64,000 bases of DNA. Source: JAICMB01 sp963795935. Lineage in GTDB: Bacteria > Acidobacteriota > Terriglobia > Bryobacterales > Bryobacteraceae. Shown piece after piece: positions 53,234 through 61,590 of the stretch (position 1 is its first letter; each line of letters starts with the position of its first letter). The DNA is taken from contig CAWCJO010000002.1 of assembly GCA_963795935.1 (NCBI GenBank), positions 248,001 to 312,000 on the forward strand, written 5' to 3'. Both the position numbers and the translations under genes were made by a program. The notes beneath the pieces are model-generated. The model ran no database searches, was not told the origin of the DNA, and saw nothing but the letters and a program-made list of their open reading frames with translations.

Positions 53234-53888
53234 TCATTTCGGCAGATATTCGCGGAGCTGCGGGTAAACAGCGCGCGCGAACCCTATGGCGGCCTTAGTC
53301 GCCGCCTCATCCCTTCCTTCCCCCGACCACACCGTAACCCTGACCAGTGCAGTGTCAGTGCGTTTGTCGCGCAATGCGTCGGCCAGCAGCCATAGTTTAG
53401 CCGCCCACTCGCTGGCAACCACGCGCCGCGGCGTCTGATACCAATAAAGCACCACCGCGCGCAGCGTTCCATTCGCCACCACGTAACGGTTTACGGTGAT
53501 GGAGCCGGCGGTTGTGTCGAGCGTGACCTCGCCTTTCACCTCAGGCGTCCAGCCCGATGCCGGTAAGCACGCCTGAGGCGAGTGCGGCTGCCGAACACCG
53601 CCGCGCTGCGTCTGGAACCAGGCTACAAACAAACTGGCAAGAGAGCCTGTCGCGGTTTCAAAGTATGTCCGGCTCAGCAAACGGTCGGCCCCGAGTTCCT
53701 GGGCCATGTCCGCGGCCACCGGGTCCTCGCGAAAACACCTTCCAGCGCCCTAACTCGGTCGCAAAAGGCGATAGAGGCGGTAGCGCCTGCGGATGCTCGC
53801 TGCCGGCCGCCGCGTGGATCAACAAAACTTGAGCGGCCACAAAAACCGGGACGAGCACCGCTCGCCACTCAGCCTTGGAAATGGGCAT
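53234..53888 (-). CDS. EpsI-like exosortase-associated protein (single-base frameshift)
   Basis: From the ATG at 53888, which overlaps the exosortase stop by 20 bp, a signal or anchor helix is read (WRAVLVPVFVAAQVLLIHAAAG), then SPFATELGRWKVF. One extra T in the TTTT run near 53733 shifts the frame; without it the chain continues REDPVAADMAQELGADRLLS and ends at 53234. The C-terminal domain (TPEVKGEVTLDTTAGSITVNRY; LRAVVLYWYQTPRRVVASEWA) has the EpsI/DUF3485 layout found next to exosortases, where it acts with the enzyme or the sorted protein. Its precise role is unknown. Confidence 0.8.
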
Positions 53889-54687
53889 ATACTTTGTTTA
53901 TTAGTCGCTGCACAAGCATCAGCATTGCGAGGCAAAGCACAAAGAAGAGCCAGCCGGAAACGGCATGCGGAGTACCCGCCGCGAGCGGCGGCCACCAAGC
54001 CGCCGCCGCGACGCGTACGGCGTTCCCCACGATCGCCACTGGTACGGCGGCCGCCAGAAGAGCCACTCGCATCCACGGTTTTCCGCCGGACAGGTAAGCG
54101 AGGACCACTGCCATGAAACAAAGCGAGAGCAGGTATCGAATGCCGTTGCACGCCTCCAGCACGGAAATGCGCCGGCCGGCCACGTCCAGGATGTTGCCCT
54201 CGCGAATGACTCCAATGCCCGCGGTGGTCAAAATGCCCGCAGCGATCCGGCTGGCCAGCAGTTGCAGCGGCAGCGTCCCCTGGTTGTAGACAATTGCCAG
54301 TTTGGGCAGCATGAAGAGCGACAGCAGCAGCGGGAAAGCCCACGCCCGGAGGAAAGCGAAGCCGCCCAGGCAAAGCACTGCGCCACTGATGGACACGAGA
54401 AACGACACTGAGCCGACGAACAGCCCCGCGCCCACGGCGGCTACGAACTGCATCGTCGCGGCCACTGCCATGACTGCAAAGCCCCACCCGGTCGGCTCAA
54501 CCGGGAGCGAGCGCCAGCATTCGCGCTCCCTCCACACAATCCATAGGACCAGGAGGGGCACAACGAAGCCGTGCGACATATCTTCGTCGTGGGACCACTG
54601 GCTGAACATCCCACGCAAGATTTCGGCATAGCAGATCAGCAGAACCACCGCGGTCAATACGATAGCCGCCTCTCGTGTTCTCGTCAT
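53869..54687 (-). CDS. Exosortase (EpsH/XrtA-type membrane transpeptidase)
   Basis: A 272-residue polytopic protein; I use the ATG at 54687 (a TTG at 54711 would add eight residues). All three catalytic residues of the exosortase family are in place: Cys180 in VLEACNGIRYLLS, Arg225 in VGNAVRVAAA and His241 in PHAVSGWLFF. At least seven hydrophobic helices fit the family, and the N-terminal DEDMSHGFVVPLLVLWIVW is typical. Exosortases cleave and re-anchor proteins with a C-terminal PEP-CTERM-like tripartite signal. The upstream gene encodes exactly such a candidate, and EpsI follows, so this is a dedicated single-substrate unit on a tRNA-bounded cassette. Confidence 0.93.
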   Translation of the reverse strand: MTRTREAAIVLTAVVLLICYAEILRGMFSQWSHDEDMSHGFVVPLLVLWIVWRERECWRSLPVEPTGWGFAVMAVAATMQFVAAVGAGLFVGSVSFLVSISGAVLCLGGFAFLRAWAFPLLLSLFMLPKLAIVYNQGTLPLQLLASRIAAGILTTAGIGVIREGNILDVAGRRISVLEACNGIRYLLSLCFMAVVLAYLSGGKPWMRVALLAAAVPVAIVGNAVRVAAAAWWPPLAAGTPHAVSGWLFFVLCLAMLMLVQRLINKVYAHFQG

Positions 54688-54756
54688 GTCTACAGAACCG
54701 CGGCCTATCAAGCCTGCTTCCGCCGGAGGAAGGGATGCGCCGAACCGTTCCGGCGT

Positions 54757-56103
54757 TCAGCTTTTTCGAAGCAGCTTCAGGAGGCGCTCCCGCTTCAGGT
54801 AAAGCCCGCTAAGCATGAGAGCTGTAACCACGAGAATCAACGATGGTGGAGCGGGCGTAGGCGGCAAGGGCCCCGCCGCGACAATAAACGGCCCGCAACC
54901 ACTCGTGGCCGATGCGCTAGTCGAATCTGTCACAGTAGCCGAGAAGTTAAAGATGCCGGCCCCAGTCGGCGTTCCGCTAATGGCGCCCGTAGATGGGCTG
55001 AGCGTCAAGCCCGGAGGGAGGCTGCCCGCGTTGATCGAATAGGTGTATGGCGGTGTCCCGCCGGTCGCCACCAAGGAGGAAAGGTAACTTTGGCCTACCT
55101 GCCCGGAATCGGACGCGCACGTCACCGCGAGCCCCGACGATCCCGCGGGCGCGATGGTGATCCCGCAACTGCTGGTTGACGAGGCGCCCGCCGAATCCAC
55201 CACTCTGGAGGTGTCGCTAAATGCTCCAGCCGCGGCCGGCGTCCCGGCGATGGCCCCCGTGGACGCATTGAGCGTCAGGCCTGTAGGCAAGGCGCCCGCA
55301 ATGATGGAAAACGTGTAGGGCGGCACTCCGCCACTGGCCACCAAGGAGGAAGAATATGCCACGCCCATCTGCCCGCTGGGATAAGAGCAGGTCACGCTCG
55401 GCGTGGCGCCCACGGGCGCAGGAGCCGTAACCGCATTGTTGGCTAACGTAACCGCGCCGGTTCGTGCCAGCGCTCTGCCGTTCAGAGCTGCACCGGTGTT
55501 CACCGTAATGGAAGCCTGGGCCATAATGACCCCATTAAACGTTGTGTTGGTTCCCAGAGTTGCGGAACTTCCGACCTGCCAAAAAACGTTGGAAGCCTGA
55601 GCGCCGCCGATGAGATTTACGACGCTATTGCCGGCCGCTGTCGTTAGTGTGCTACCAATCTGAAAGATGAAGACGGCGTTCGGATTGCCGCCGCCGTTGA
55701 GAGTGACGACTCCTGAAATACCCAGAGAGGTCGCGGCGCAGTAAACGCCCGCGGGGATCACGGTTCCGCCGATGTCCCCCGGCAAAGGAGGCCCGGGACA
55801 TACTCTCGCGGCCGCGTTGTTATAGGCGGCGGTCAAGTCGGCTTGGGCCTGGGCCGCCGCGGCATCACCGGCGTGTATCGACCCACTGATCACGATGCCG
55901 GGGCCAAATCCAGTCACCGCGGCCCCGGGGCTCACCCCAAGGTTTCCATTCACCACACTAGAGCCGGTATTGGTCACCGTCGAGCCTGCCAGAACCGCGA
56001 AAGTGCTGTCCGTGCCCAGCGGTACAGGTCCTTGGGCCTTCAGACAAAGTGTTGCTATCAGGAACAAGCCAAGTTTCTTCAGGTATTTGTGTTCAAATCC
56101 CAT
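54757..56103 (-). CDS. DUF3494 (ice-binding-like) surface protein with exosortase-type sorting tail
   Basis: A 448-residue exported protein. A signal peptide (KKLGLFLIATLCLKAQ) is followed by a DUF3494 domain (about 30-225: TFAVLAGSTVTNTGSSVVNGNLG, AYNNAAARVCPG, GSTLTTAAGNSVVNLIGGA), a fold shared with ice-binding proteins and adhesins. Two putative-Ig domains follow (about 235-325 and 333-410: YSSSLVASGGVPPYTFSI; YLSSLVATGGTPPYTYSI). The last 37 residues are a sorting signal: PTPAPPS, a hydrophobic helix (LILVVTALMLSGLYL) and a basic end (KRERLLKLLRKS), a PEP-CTERM-like variant. Most likely the exosortase's substrate. Ice binding itself is unproven. Confidence 0.9.
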   Translation of the reverse strand: MGFEHKYLKKLGLFLIATLCLKAQGPVPLGTDSTFAVLAGSTVTNTGSSVVNGNLGVSPGAAVTGFGPGIVISGSIHAGDAAAAQAQADLTAAYNNAAARVCPGPPLPGDIGGTVIPAGVYCAATSLGISGVVTLNGGGNPNAVFIFQIGSTLTTAAGNSVVNLIGGAQASNVFWQVGSSATLGTNTTFNGVIMAQASITVNTGAALNGRALARTGAVTLANNAVTAPAPVGATPSVTCSYPSGQMGVAYSSSLVASGGVPPYTFSIIAGALPTGLTLNASTGAIAGTPAAAGAFSDTSRVVDSAGASSTSSCGITIAPAGSSGLAVTCASDSGQVGQSYLSSLVATGGTPPYTYSINAGSLPPGLTLSPSTGAISGTPTGAGIFNFSATVTDSTSASATSGCGPFIVAAGPLPPTPAPPSLILVVTALMLSGLYLKRERLLKLLRKS

Positions 56104-56788
56104 ATCCGTCCTTCGCGGAACAACGTGCTCGAATCACCGTTTTGAGGAGGGCGAAGCGGCGCTCCCCCAAATCCCAGCAGAGGAAACCCATCTAATTCCG
56201 GCTTATTATGCCGTTATCAGCTAAAGATGCAGCGGATAACTGTACGCTAGTAAAAAGTATAATAGTGGAAAAACTGCCGGATGTCAAACAGATTGCGACA
56301 TCTCCTAAAGTATTCTCCCCGTGTTCGATGTTCGATTAGGGAATACCAGCCGGCAGGGACAATGTGCCGTGCCGGATATTTTCGTAATCCCGCGCTATTG
56401 GGAGTGTTTTCCTGTCGCGGCTCCCCGGCCTCGAATTCCATTGGATATATTTGGCTTCCATCCAGCGCCTCTGGCGGAGCCCGGTCGCCGATAATCGGAC
56501 CCAGTCCTCAACGCGCGAGCGGCGGCGGGCTTAGGATAGCGCCGCGATCCCTCGACCGGCCTGGACAGCGACGGGTGACGCGAGCGAGCTAGACGGCCTT
56601 CGGAGCCGCGAGCGTCGGGCAAAACGGCCGGTTTCAAAACGCCAAAGCGGATATAGACGATTTTGTGGCGCTAGAGAGGGCATTCCACTTCCATACTCCT
56701 CAAGATTTTTCAATACTGGCGTGCTAATTGATTGAAATATAAGTACTCGCAAACATGGGGCTTTTGCGAGAAGCGGCATCGGCTCGAA
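56104..56788. other. AT-rich upstream region of the exosortase unit
   Basis: About 690 bp with no convincing gene. It should hold the promoter of the DUF3494-exosortase-EpsI transcript; on the minus strand TATACT occurs near 56259 in an AT-rich patch, without a clear -35 partner. The rest contains only short, unconvincing frames and ends at the right attachment repeat. Confidence 0.4.
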
Positions 56789-56832
56789 GTGCAAGAGGTC
56801 CCGGGTTCAAATCCCGGCGGCCCGACCAAAAT
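56789..56832 (+). repeat. Right attachment repeat: tRNA-Pro 3'-end fragment
   Basis: Exact copy of 52433-52476: anticodon-arm 3' half, variable loop, complete T arm, acceptor 3' strand, CCA and AAAT. Bases before it (GGCTCGAA) do not match the tRNA, so there is no second functional tRNA gene here. Confidence 0.88.
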
Positions 56833-56864
56833 CTATCCCCATCGATCAAGACCTGTCGCTAACG

Positions 56865-57530
56865 TCAAAACTCGATCGACCCCAGCACTTCCGACGGCAT
56901 CTTGTCGAAAGCCCGGCAAATCGCCAACAAACTCTCGATGCTGGGCATGTTCGCCCCGCGCTCGATGGAGCTGATCTGCGATACGCTCAATCGCGTCGCC
57001 GCCGCCAAGTCCTTTAACGACCAGTCGCGCTCGACGCGCAGCAACTTGATGCGGTGCCCCAGCCGCTCCCTCAAGCGGTCCTGCAGGCTCCGCCCCAGCC
57101 CGAAGGTTTCCGACGCATTCTTCAGCGTCTGCCGCAGTTGCGTCAGCGAAAACGGTTTCGAGATATAATCGAACACCTTCAGCTTGAACGTCGCCCGCAT
57201 GTCCTCGAGCGAGGGATAACCGGTAATCACGATGACGCACAAGTTGGGGTAACTACCCAGCAGTTGCTCCAGCACCTTCTCGCCCCTGGACTCGCCCATT
57301 TTCATATCGAGCAGAACGATGTCCGGCGGGCGCTGCTCGCATGCCGCGAATAGCTCCTCCGGGCGGCCGAACGTATGCACCGCATAAGCGCTTTCGTCCT
57401 TCAGCGCGTCTTCCATGTAGGTGCGGAAATCGGCGTCGTCGTCGAGCACCGACACTTCGACCTGCGCCTGCCCCGCCGGCGCTGGCGCTGTTCCGCTTGC
57501 GTTCTCGAGCGGCCCCTCGGCGCTTCTCAT
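56865..57530 (-). CDS. Response regulator with receiver and XRE-type DNA-binding domain
   Basis: A 221-residue regulator. The receiver domain (about 24-140) has the acidic pair DDD near residue 30, a phospho-acceptor Asp in IVLLDMKMGESRG and Lys in ISKPFSLTQL. The output domain (about 155-215) is a Cro/C1-type helix-turn-helix (RIKLLRVERDWSLKDLAAAT, LSVSQISSIERGANMPS), unlike the usual LuxR, OmpR or Fis outputs. GGAG precedes the ATG. It follows its probable kinase by 12 bp. The combination is rare and suggests phosphorylation-controlled DNA binding by a phage-repressor-like domain. Confidence 0.9.
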   Translation of the reverse strand: MRSAEGPLENASGTAPAPAGQAQVEVSVLDDDADFRTYMEDALKDESAYAVHTFGRPEELFAACEQRPPDIVLLDMKMGESRGEKVLEQLLGSYPNLCVIVITGYPSLEDMRATFKLKVFDYISKPFSLTQLRQTLKNASETFGLGRSLQDRLRERLGHRIKLLRVERDWSLKDLAAATRLSVSQISSIERGANMPSIESLLAICRAFDKMPSEVLGSIEF

Positions 57531-57542
57531 GGGGATCTCTCC

Positions 57543-58730
57543 TTACCCCGCCACGGAACTGGCCGGCAGAATCACCTCCAGGCACGCGCCTCCGCCGGGG
57601 CGGTTGGAAGCTTTGATCTCGCCGCCGTGACGATCGATAATGCCCTCGGCTACCGTAAGCCCCAGGCCCGTCCCCCTGGCATCCAGCCGCGACGACACAA
57701 ATGCCTCGAAAATGTTCGGCAAGACGCCGGGCGGGATTCCCGGTCCGTCGTCTTCCACCGCTATGGCGATCCAGCGCTGCCCATTTCGATTCAAACGCCG
57801 CGAACGGACCGCTACGCTGCCGTCAGCCCGGACCGCATAAAGCGCATTCTGCAGCAGATTGACGAAAACCTGAATCAGGCGGTCGGCGTTGCCCACGGCC
57901 GCGTCGGCCGCTTCCACGGCGTTGGTAAAATGCGTGCGCCTCGCTTTCTCGTCGATGGCCACCAGGCTCCACGCTTCCGCGATTAGCGGATAAATAGCCA
58001 CGGGGCCCATTTCATCCGTTCGCATACGCGAAAAATCGACCAGGCCCTCGCTGATTTTCTTGATCCGCTGCGTCACCCGCAGCATGCGCGCCAGGCGCTC
58101 CTGCGAGGCCTCGTCGTAAATCGTTTCGGTCAGCTTCTCGATCGATCCCTGCAGCACCGATAACGGCGTATTCAGCTCATGCGCCACGCTCGCGCTCAGC
58201 AACCCCAGATGAACCAGCCGGTCCTGCGCTTCGAGCCGCCGCAGAGCGTCCTCCAGATCGGCCTCGTGCCGCCGCAGTTGCAGGATCGTCTCGTTGCGCG
58301 ACCGCATGATCTGCCCGATCTCGTCCCCGGGAATGTCGCGCTCGTCGATCAACTCGCGATCGCGATCGTCCCGCTGCGTGGCTTTGTCGGCGTCCAGCAT
58401 GAGCTGGAGCGGCTTGTAGACGTAGAGCGGCATGATGGTTGTTTCCAGCACCACGACCGCGAGTACGTAAATCGCCGCCAGGACCACGATCAAGCTCATC
58501 TGAGCCCGCGCAGGAATCTCGCGATACAGCGCAAAGTAAATCGTCGCCGCCAGCACAATGAAGAACAGGTTGTGCAGCACCATTAATTTCGGCCGCAGCT
58601 TCAGGTCCGCGAAACGCCTCGGAACTCTCTGCGGCCCCGCGCCGGCGCTCCGGTGAGCGGCAAAGGCTCCTTCCGCGGTTCGCACGCCGTGCAAAGGCCT
58701 GTAACGCAAAGTCGTGCTCAAGCTTCTCAT
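57543..58730 (-). CDS. Membrane sensor histidine kinase
   Basis: A 395-residue kinase. Two membrane helices lie near residues 50-68 and 77-100 with almost no periplasmic loop between them, followed by a HAMP-like segment, a coiled coil (ETILQLRRHEADLEDALRRLEAQ), the phospho-acceptor His in LLSASVAHELNTPLSVLQGS, and an HATPase domain (NLLQNALYAVRADGS, VEDDGPGIPPGVLPNIFEAF, GTGLGLTVAEGIIDRHGG). The short loop suggests sensing within or at the membrane, as in RegB-type kinases. Paired with the receiver-XRE regulator downstream. Confidence 0.92.
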   Translation of the reverse strand: MRSLSTTLRYRPLHGVRTAEGAFAAHRSAGAGPQRVPRRFADLKLRPKLMVLHNLFFIVLAATIYFALYREIPARAQMSLIVVLAAIYVLAVVVLETTIMPLYVYKPLQLMLDADKATQRDDRDRELIDERDIPGDEIGQIMRSRNETILQLRRHEADLEDALRRLEAQDRLVHLGLLSASVAHELNTPLSVLQGSIEKLTETIYDEASQERLARMLRVTQRIKKISEGLVDFSRMRTDEMGPVAIYPLIAEAWSLVAIDEKARRTHFTNAVEAADAAVGNADRLIQVFVNLLQNALYAVRADGSVAVRSRRLNRNGQRWIAIAVEDDGPGIPPGVLPNIFEAFVSSRLDARGTGLGLTVAEGIIDRHGGEIKASNRPGGGACLEVILPASSVAG

Positions 58731-58912
58731 GCAGCGTCAATCCTAGCGCCGTTCATCACACTGTACAAGCGCCGTACGCCGGGATGAAAGGCGTTCATTG
58801 TTCATCCCCGCTTACCGGCCCAAACGTGTTCCGATGTGGAGTAAGGTCGAGCGCCTCGCGGGAGCCGTCTCGCGAGGGGCATAACGATCCCGCCGCGTTA
58901 CTGCCGCCCGAA

Positions 58913-59137
58913 TCAGACGGACCACTTACGCTGGATCGGGATGCCGAACCGCAGCAGCACGCCTTCCACGTCCTTCTCGCTCAAACGCGACGCATCGTAC
59001 TCCACGTCGACCGAGTTCATCGCCGGGGCCACGCGAACGCGTGCGATTCCGTACCAGCTATGGACGTCGGCGATCCGCGGAGCGTCGGCATCGCTTAACG
59101 GCCGCTCCAGGTCGTAGTGGATATCCAGTTTCGTCAC
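58913..59137 (-). CDS. Small HMA-like fold protein
   Basis: From the GTG at 59137 a 74-residue protein: TKLDIHYDLERPLSDADAPR, then IADVHSWYGIARVRVAPAMN and DVEYDASRLSEKDVEGVLLR. The beta-alpha-beta-beta-alpha-beta spacing is that of heavy-metal-associated domains, but the C-x-x-C metal motif is missing, so metal binding by the usual site is unlikely. No neighbour indicates a role. The open frame extends to 59170 without a better start. Confidence 0.6.
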   Translation of the reverse strand: MTKLDIHYDLERPLSDADAPRIADVHSWYGIARVRVAPAMNSVDVEYDASRLSEKDVEGVLLRFGIPIQRKWSV

Positions 59138-59397
59138 GCTAACAGGGTAACGAAGGCGCGCCGGACGCAAACAGCCGCTTCCAAACGCGATTCCGCTGCC
59201 GTTTGCCGCTGCCGCGGCCTACTCGCAATATTCGCGATCGCGCCACCCGAAGACTGGCCGATGCTCGCTGCCGGGCGGACAGAGCCCAAAAGGACCGCGC
59301 CCCCTGCGCTGGCCATCGTGCCGTTTATCGGCTTCTCGAAGCTCTAATGAGACATTCATCGGGCCCGTCGCTTGTCCGCCTTGCGGCCGCGGCCGTG

Positions 59398-61440
59398 TCA
59401 CCACACGCGGCAGGGATTGGCCGACACCATGGGATCGCCCTGCTTGCACGAAAATGCCTTCTCAAACTCCGGCAGATTCTGCAGCACGCCGTTTACGCGA
59501 AATTCGCCCGGCGAATGCGGGTTGGTTTGCGCCGAAAAACGCGCCGCCTGTTCCGTCGTGTTCTCGCACCAGATCTGCGCGTAGCCCAGGAAGAACTGCT
59601 GTTGCGGCGTCATCCCGTTTTTCGCCGGAACGACGTGCTTGGCAAGATCGTCCATCAGCGCCATGTAGGCCAGGTGAATGCCTCCATTGTCGGCCGCGTT
59701 TTCGCCCAGCGTGAGCTTCCCGTTCAGATGCACGCCCGCCGCCGGACTGAAGCCGCTATATTCATTAGCGACGCAGTCGGCTCGCGTCTGGAACGCCTTG
59801 GCGTCCTGCGCGGTCCACCAGTCGCGCAGATTGCCGCCGCCGTCGTAGCGCCGCCCCTGATCGTCGAAGCCATGCGTCAGCTCGTGCCCGATCACAACGC
59901 CGATGGCGCCGTAGTTCACGGCGTCGTCCGCCTTCGGATTATAAAACGGCGGCTGTAAAATTCCGGCGGGGAAGTTGATGTTGTTCTCGGGCGGGTTGTA
60001 ATACGCGTTCACGGTCGGCGGCGTCATGCCCCATTCCGTCTTGTCCACCGGTTTGCCGAGCTTCGCCAGGTTGCGCTTGCGCTCGAATTCCCGGGCGCGA
60101 TTGGAGTCGCCGAAATAATCGCCGCGCACGATTCTAACGCTGCTGTAATCACGCCATTTCTCCGGATAGCCGATCTTGTTGGAGACCAGGCGCAGCTTTG
60201 TTAACGCCTGGTCCTTGGTCGCGGCGCTCATCCAGTTCGCCGTCTTTATATCCCGCTCCATTTCGTTTTCGATCTGCCCGACAAGCTGCAAGGCTCTGGT
60301 CTTGCTCGGCCCGTTGAACGCCACCTCAACGAACTTCTGTCCCAGCGCTTCGCCCAGGGAGCGATCAGTCGCCTGCACGCAACGCTTCCAGCGCGCCGGC
60401 ATTTCCTTCGTCCCCATCAGCGTCTTGCCCATGAAATTGAAGTTCTCTTCCTGAAACGGAGTGGGCAGAAGATCGGCGTCCGCCGCCAAGAGGTGCCAAG
60501 TCAAATAGATCTTCAGGTCCGCCAGGCTGGAGCTGTCAATCACGCCGTTCAGCGCCTTTACAAATTCCGGAACGCTCACGTTCAATGTTTGAATCGGAGC
60601 AATGCCGATGTTGTCGATGTAATATTTCCATTCGAAGTCGGGCGTCAATCCGGCCAGCTCCGTTACCGTCATCTTGTGATACGTGTTGTCGGGATTGCGC
60701 ATCGACACGCGATCGAGCGAAGCCTTCGCCAACGCCGTCTCGATATTCATAACCGCCTGCACTTGCGCCTCGACATTGCTATCGGTGGTGCCCCGGGCCT
60801 TCGCCAGCAGCTCGAACATGTTGCGTATATGCTGTTCGTACTTCTTGCGCAGCTCCACTGAGCGCGCATCTTCTTTGAGATAGTATTCGCGGTCGGGCAG
60901 GCCCAGTCCACCTTGCGCCACGCTGGCAATTTGATCGTTGGCGTTCTTGGCGTCGGGCCGCACGCCAAACATGAAAAAGGCCCGTACGCCGTGCTGATGC
61001 AGCCGCGCCAACTCATTGGCGAGTTCCTGTTTTGATTGCATATCGCCGATGCCTTTGAGCGCCGGCTCAATCGGCTGCACCCCCTTGGCGTCGATCGCCG
61101 CCGTATCCATGCAGGAGGTGTAGAAATCGCCGATCTTCTGGTCGACCTCCGAACGGTTAGGACTCGGAACCGCAGCCTTCTCGAGAATGCCGCGCTCAAT
61201 CGCCAGGTTACGCTCCTGCAATTCGTCGAAGCGGCTCCAGCGGGAGCGGTCGGGGGGAATCGGATTCTCTTTGCGCCACGTGCCGCAGGCGTATTGAAAG
61301 AAGTTCTGGCACGGGCTGACGGCCGTGTCCATGGCTTTCAAATCGAGACCCGTAGAGGATGCCGCATCGGCCGCCTGCGCGAGTTGGACAGTTGCGGCGA
61401 GGAGGATCGCGGTCGACAGGGACCGCGTTACGGTAAACAT
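59398..61440 (-). CDS. Secreted M13-family zinc metalloendopeptidase (neprilysin/PepO-like)
   Basis: A 680-residue peptidase of normal M13 length. Signal peptide (STAILLAATVQLAQAAD), then the long N-terminal helical domain beginning SPCQNFFQYACGTWRKENPIP. The catalytic site has VVIGHELTHGFDDQGR (HExxH zinc ligands and Glu), the third ligand Glu in GENAADNGGIHLAY, and NAYYNPPENNINFPAGIL, the substrate-binding N-A-Y-Y block. The chain ends with CRVW, as in nearly all M13 enzymes. It degrades oligopeptides outside the cytoplasm. Single gene. Confidence 0.95.
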   Translation of the reverse strand: MFTVTRSLSTAILLAATVQLAQAADAASSTGLDLKAMDTAVSPCQNFFQYACGTWRKENPIPPDRSRWSRFDELQERNLAIERGILEKAAVPSPNRSEVDQKIGDFYTSCMDTAAIDAKGVQPIEPALKGIGDMQSKQELANELARLHQHGVRAFFMFGVRPDAKNANDQIASVAQGGLGLPDREYYLKEDARSVELRKKYEQHIRNMFELLAKARGTTDSNVEAQVQAVMNIETALAKASLDRVSMRNPDNTYHKMTVTELAGLTPDFEWKYYIDNIGIAPIQTLNVSVPEFVKALNGVIDSSSLADLKIYLTWHLLAADADLLPTPFQEENFNFMGKTLMGTKEMPARWKRCVQATDRSLGEALGQKFVEVAFNGPSKTRALQLVGQIENEMERDIKTANWMSAATKDQALTKLRLVSNKIGYPEKWRDYSSVRIVRGDYFGDSNRAREFERKRNLAKLGKPVDKTEWGMTPPTVNAYYNPPENNINFPAGILQPPFYNPKADDAVNYGAIGVVIGHELTHGFDDQGRRYDGGGNLRDWWTAQDAKAFQTRADCVANEYSGFSPAAGVHLNGKLTLGENAADNGGIHLAYMALMDDLAKHVVPAKNGMTPQQQFFLGYAQIWCENTTEQAARFSAQTNPHSPGEFRVNGVLQNLPEFEKAFSCKQGDPMVSANPCRVW

Positions 61441-61590
61441 ATTTAAATCTTAACGCGCGGCGAAAGTTCGGCGATAACGCGCCAGGTACGGCGCTGCGCG
61501 CACGCGGCGGAACCGCGCCACGCCGTTTCCGGCGAATTCAGCCCAGCAAAAATCGCGAAAAGGCCCATGTCGGGGCCCACCCCGGCGTGG

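Larger units (their letters stand above)
52433..56832. mobile_element. Putative 4.4-kb tRNA-Pro-integrated cassette carrying an exosortase unit
   Basis: A 44-bp direct repeat made of the tRNA-Pro(GGG) 3' end encloses 4.31 kb: a possible small gene, then EpsI-like, exosortase and DUF3494 genes on the minus strand. Intact tRNA on one side and a bare tRNA 3' fragment on the other is the signature of site-specific integration by a tyrosine recombinase. No recombinase gene is seen inside, so it would have to be decayed, lost, or supplied elsewhere. The outer parts (52477-53230 and 56104-56788) look AT-richer than neighbours by eye. The alternative is a duplication of the tRNA end by non-site-specific recombination. 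Confidence 0.7.

Noticed and set aside
56789..56832. Second tRNA-Pro gene
   Set aside because: Only the 3' half matches; the acceptor 5' strand, D arm and anticodon are missing.
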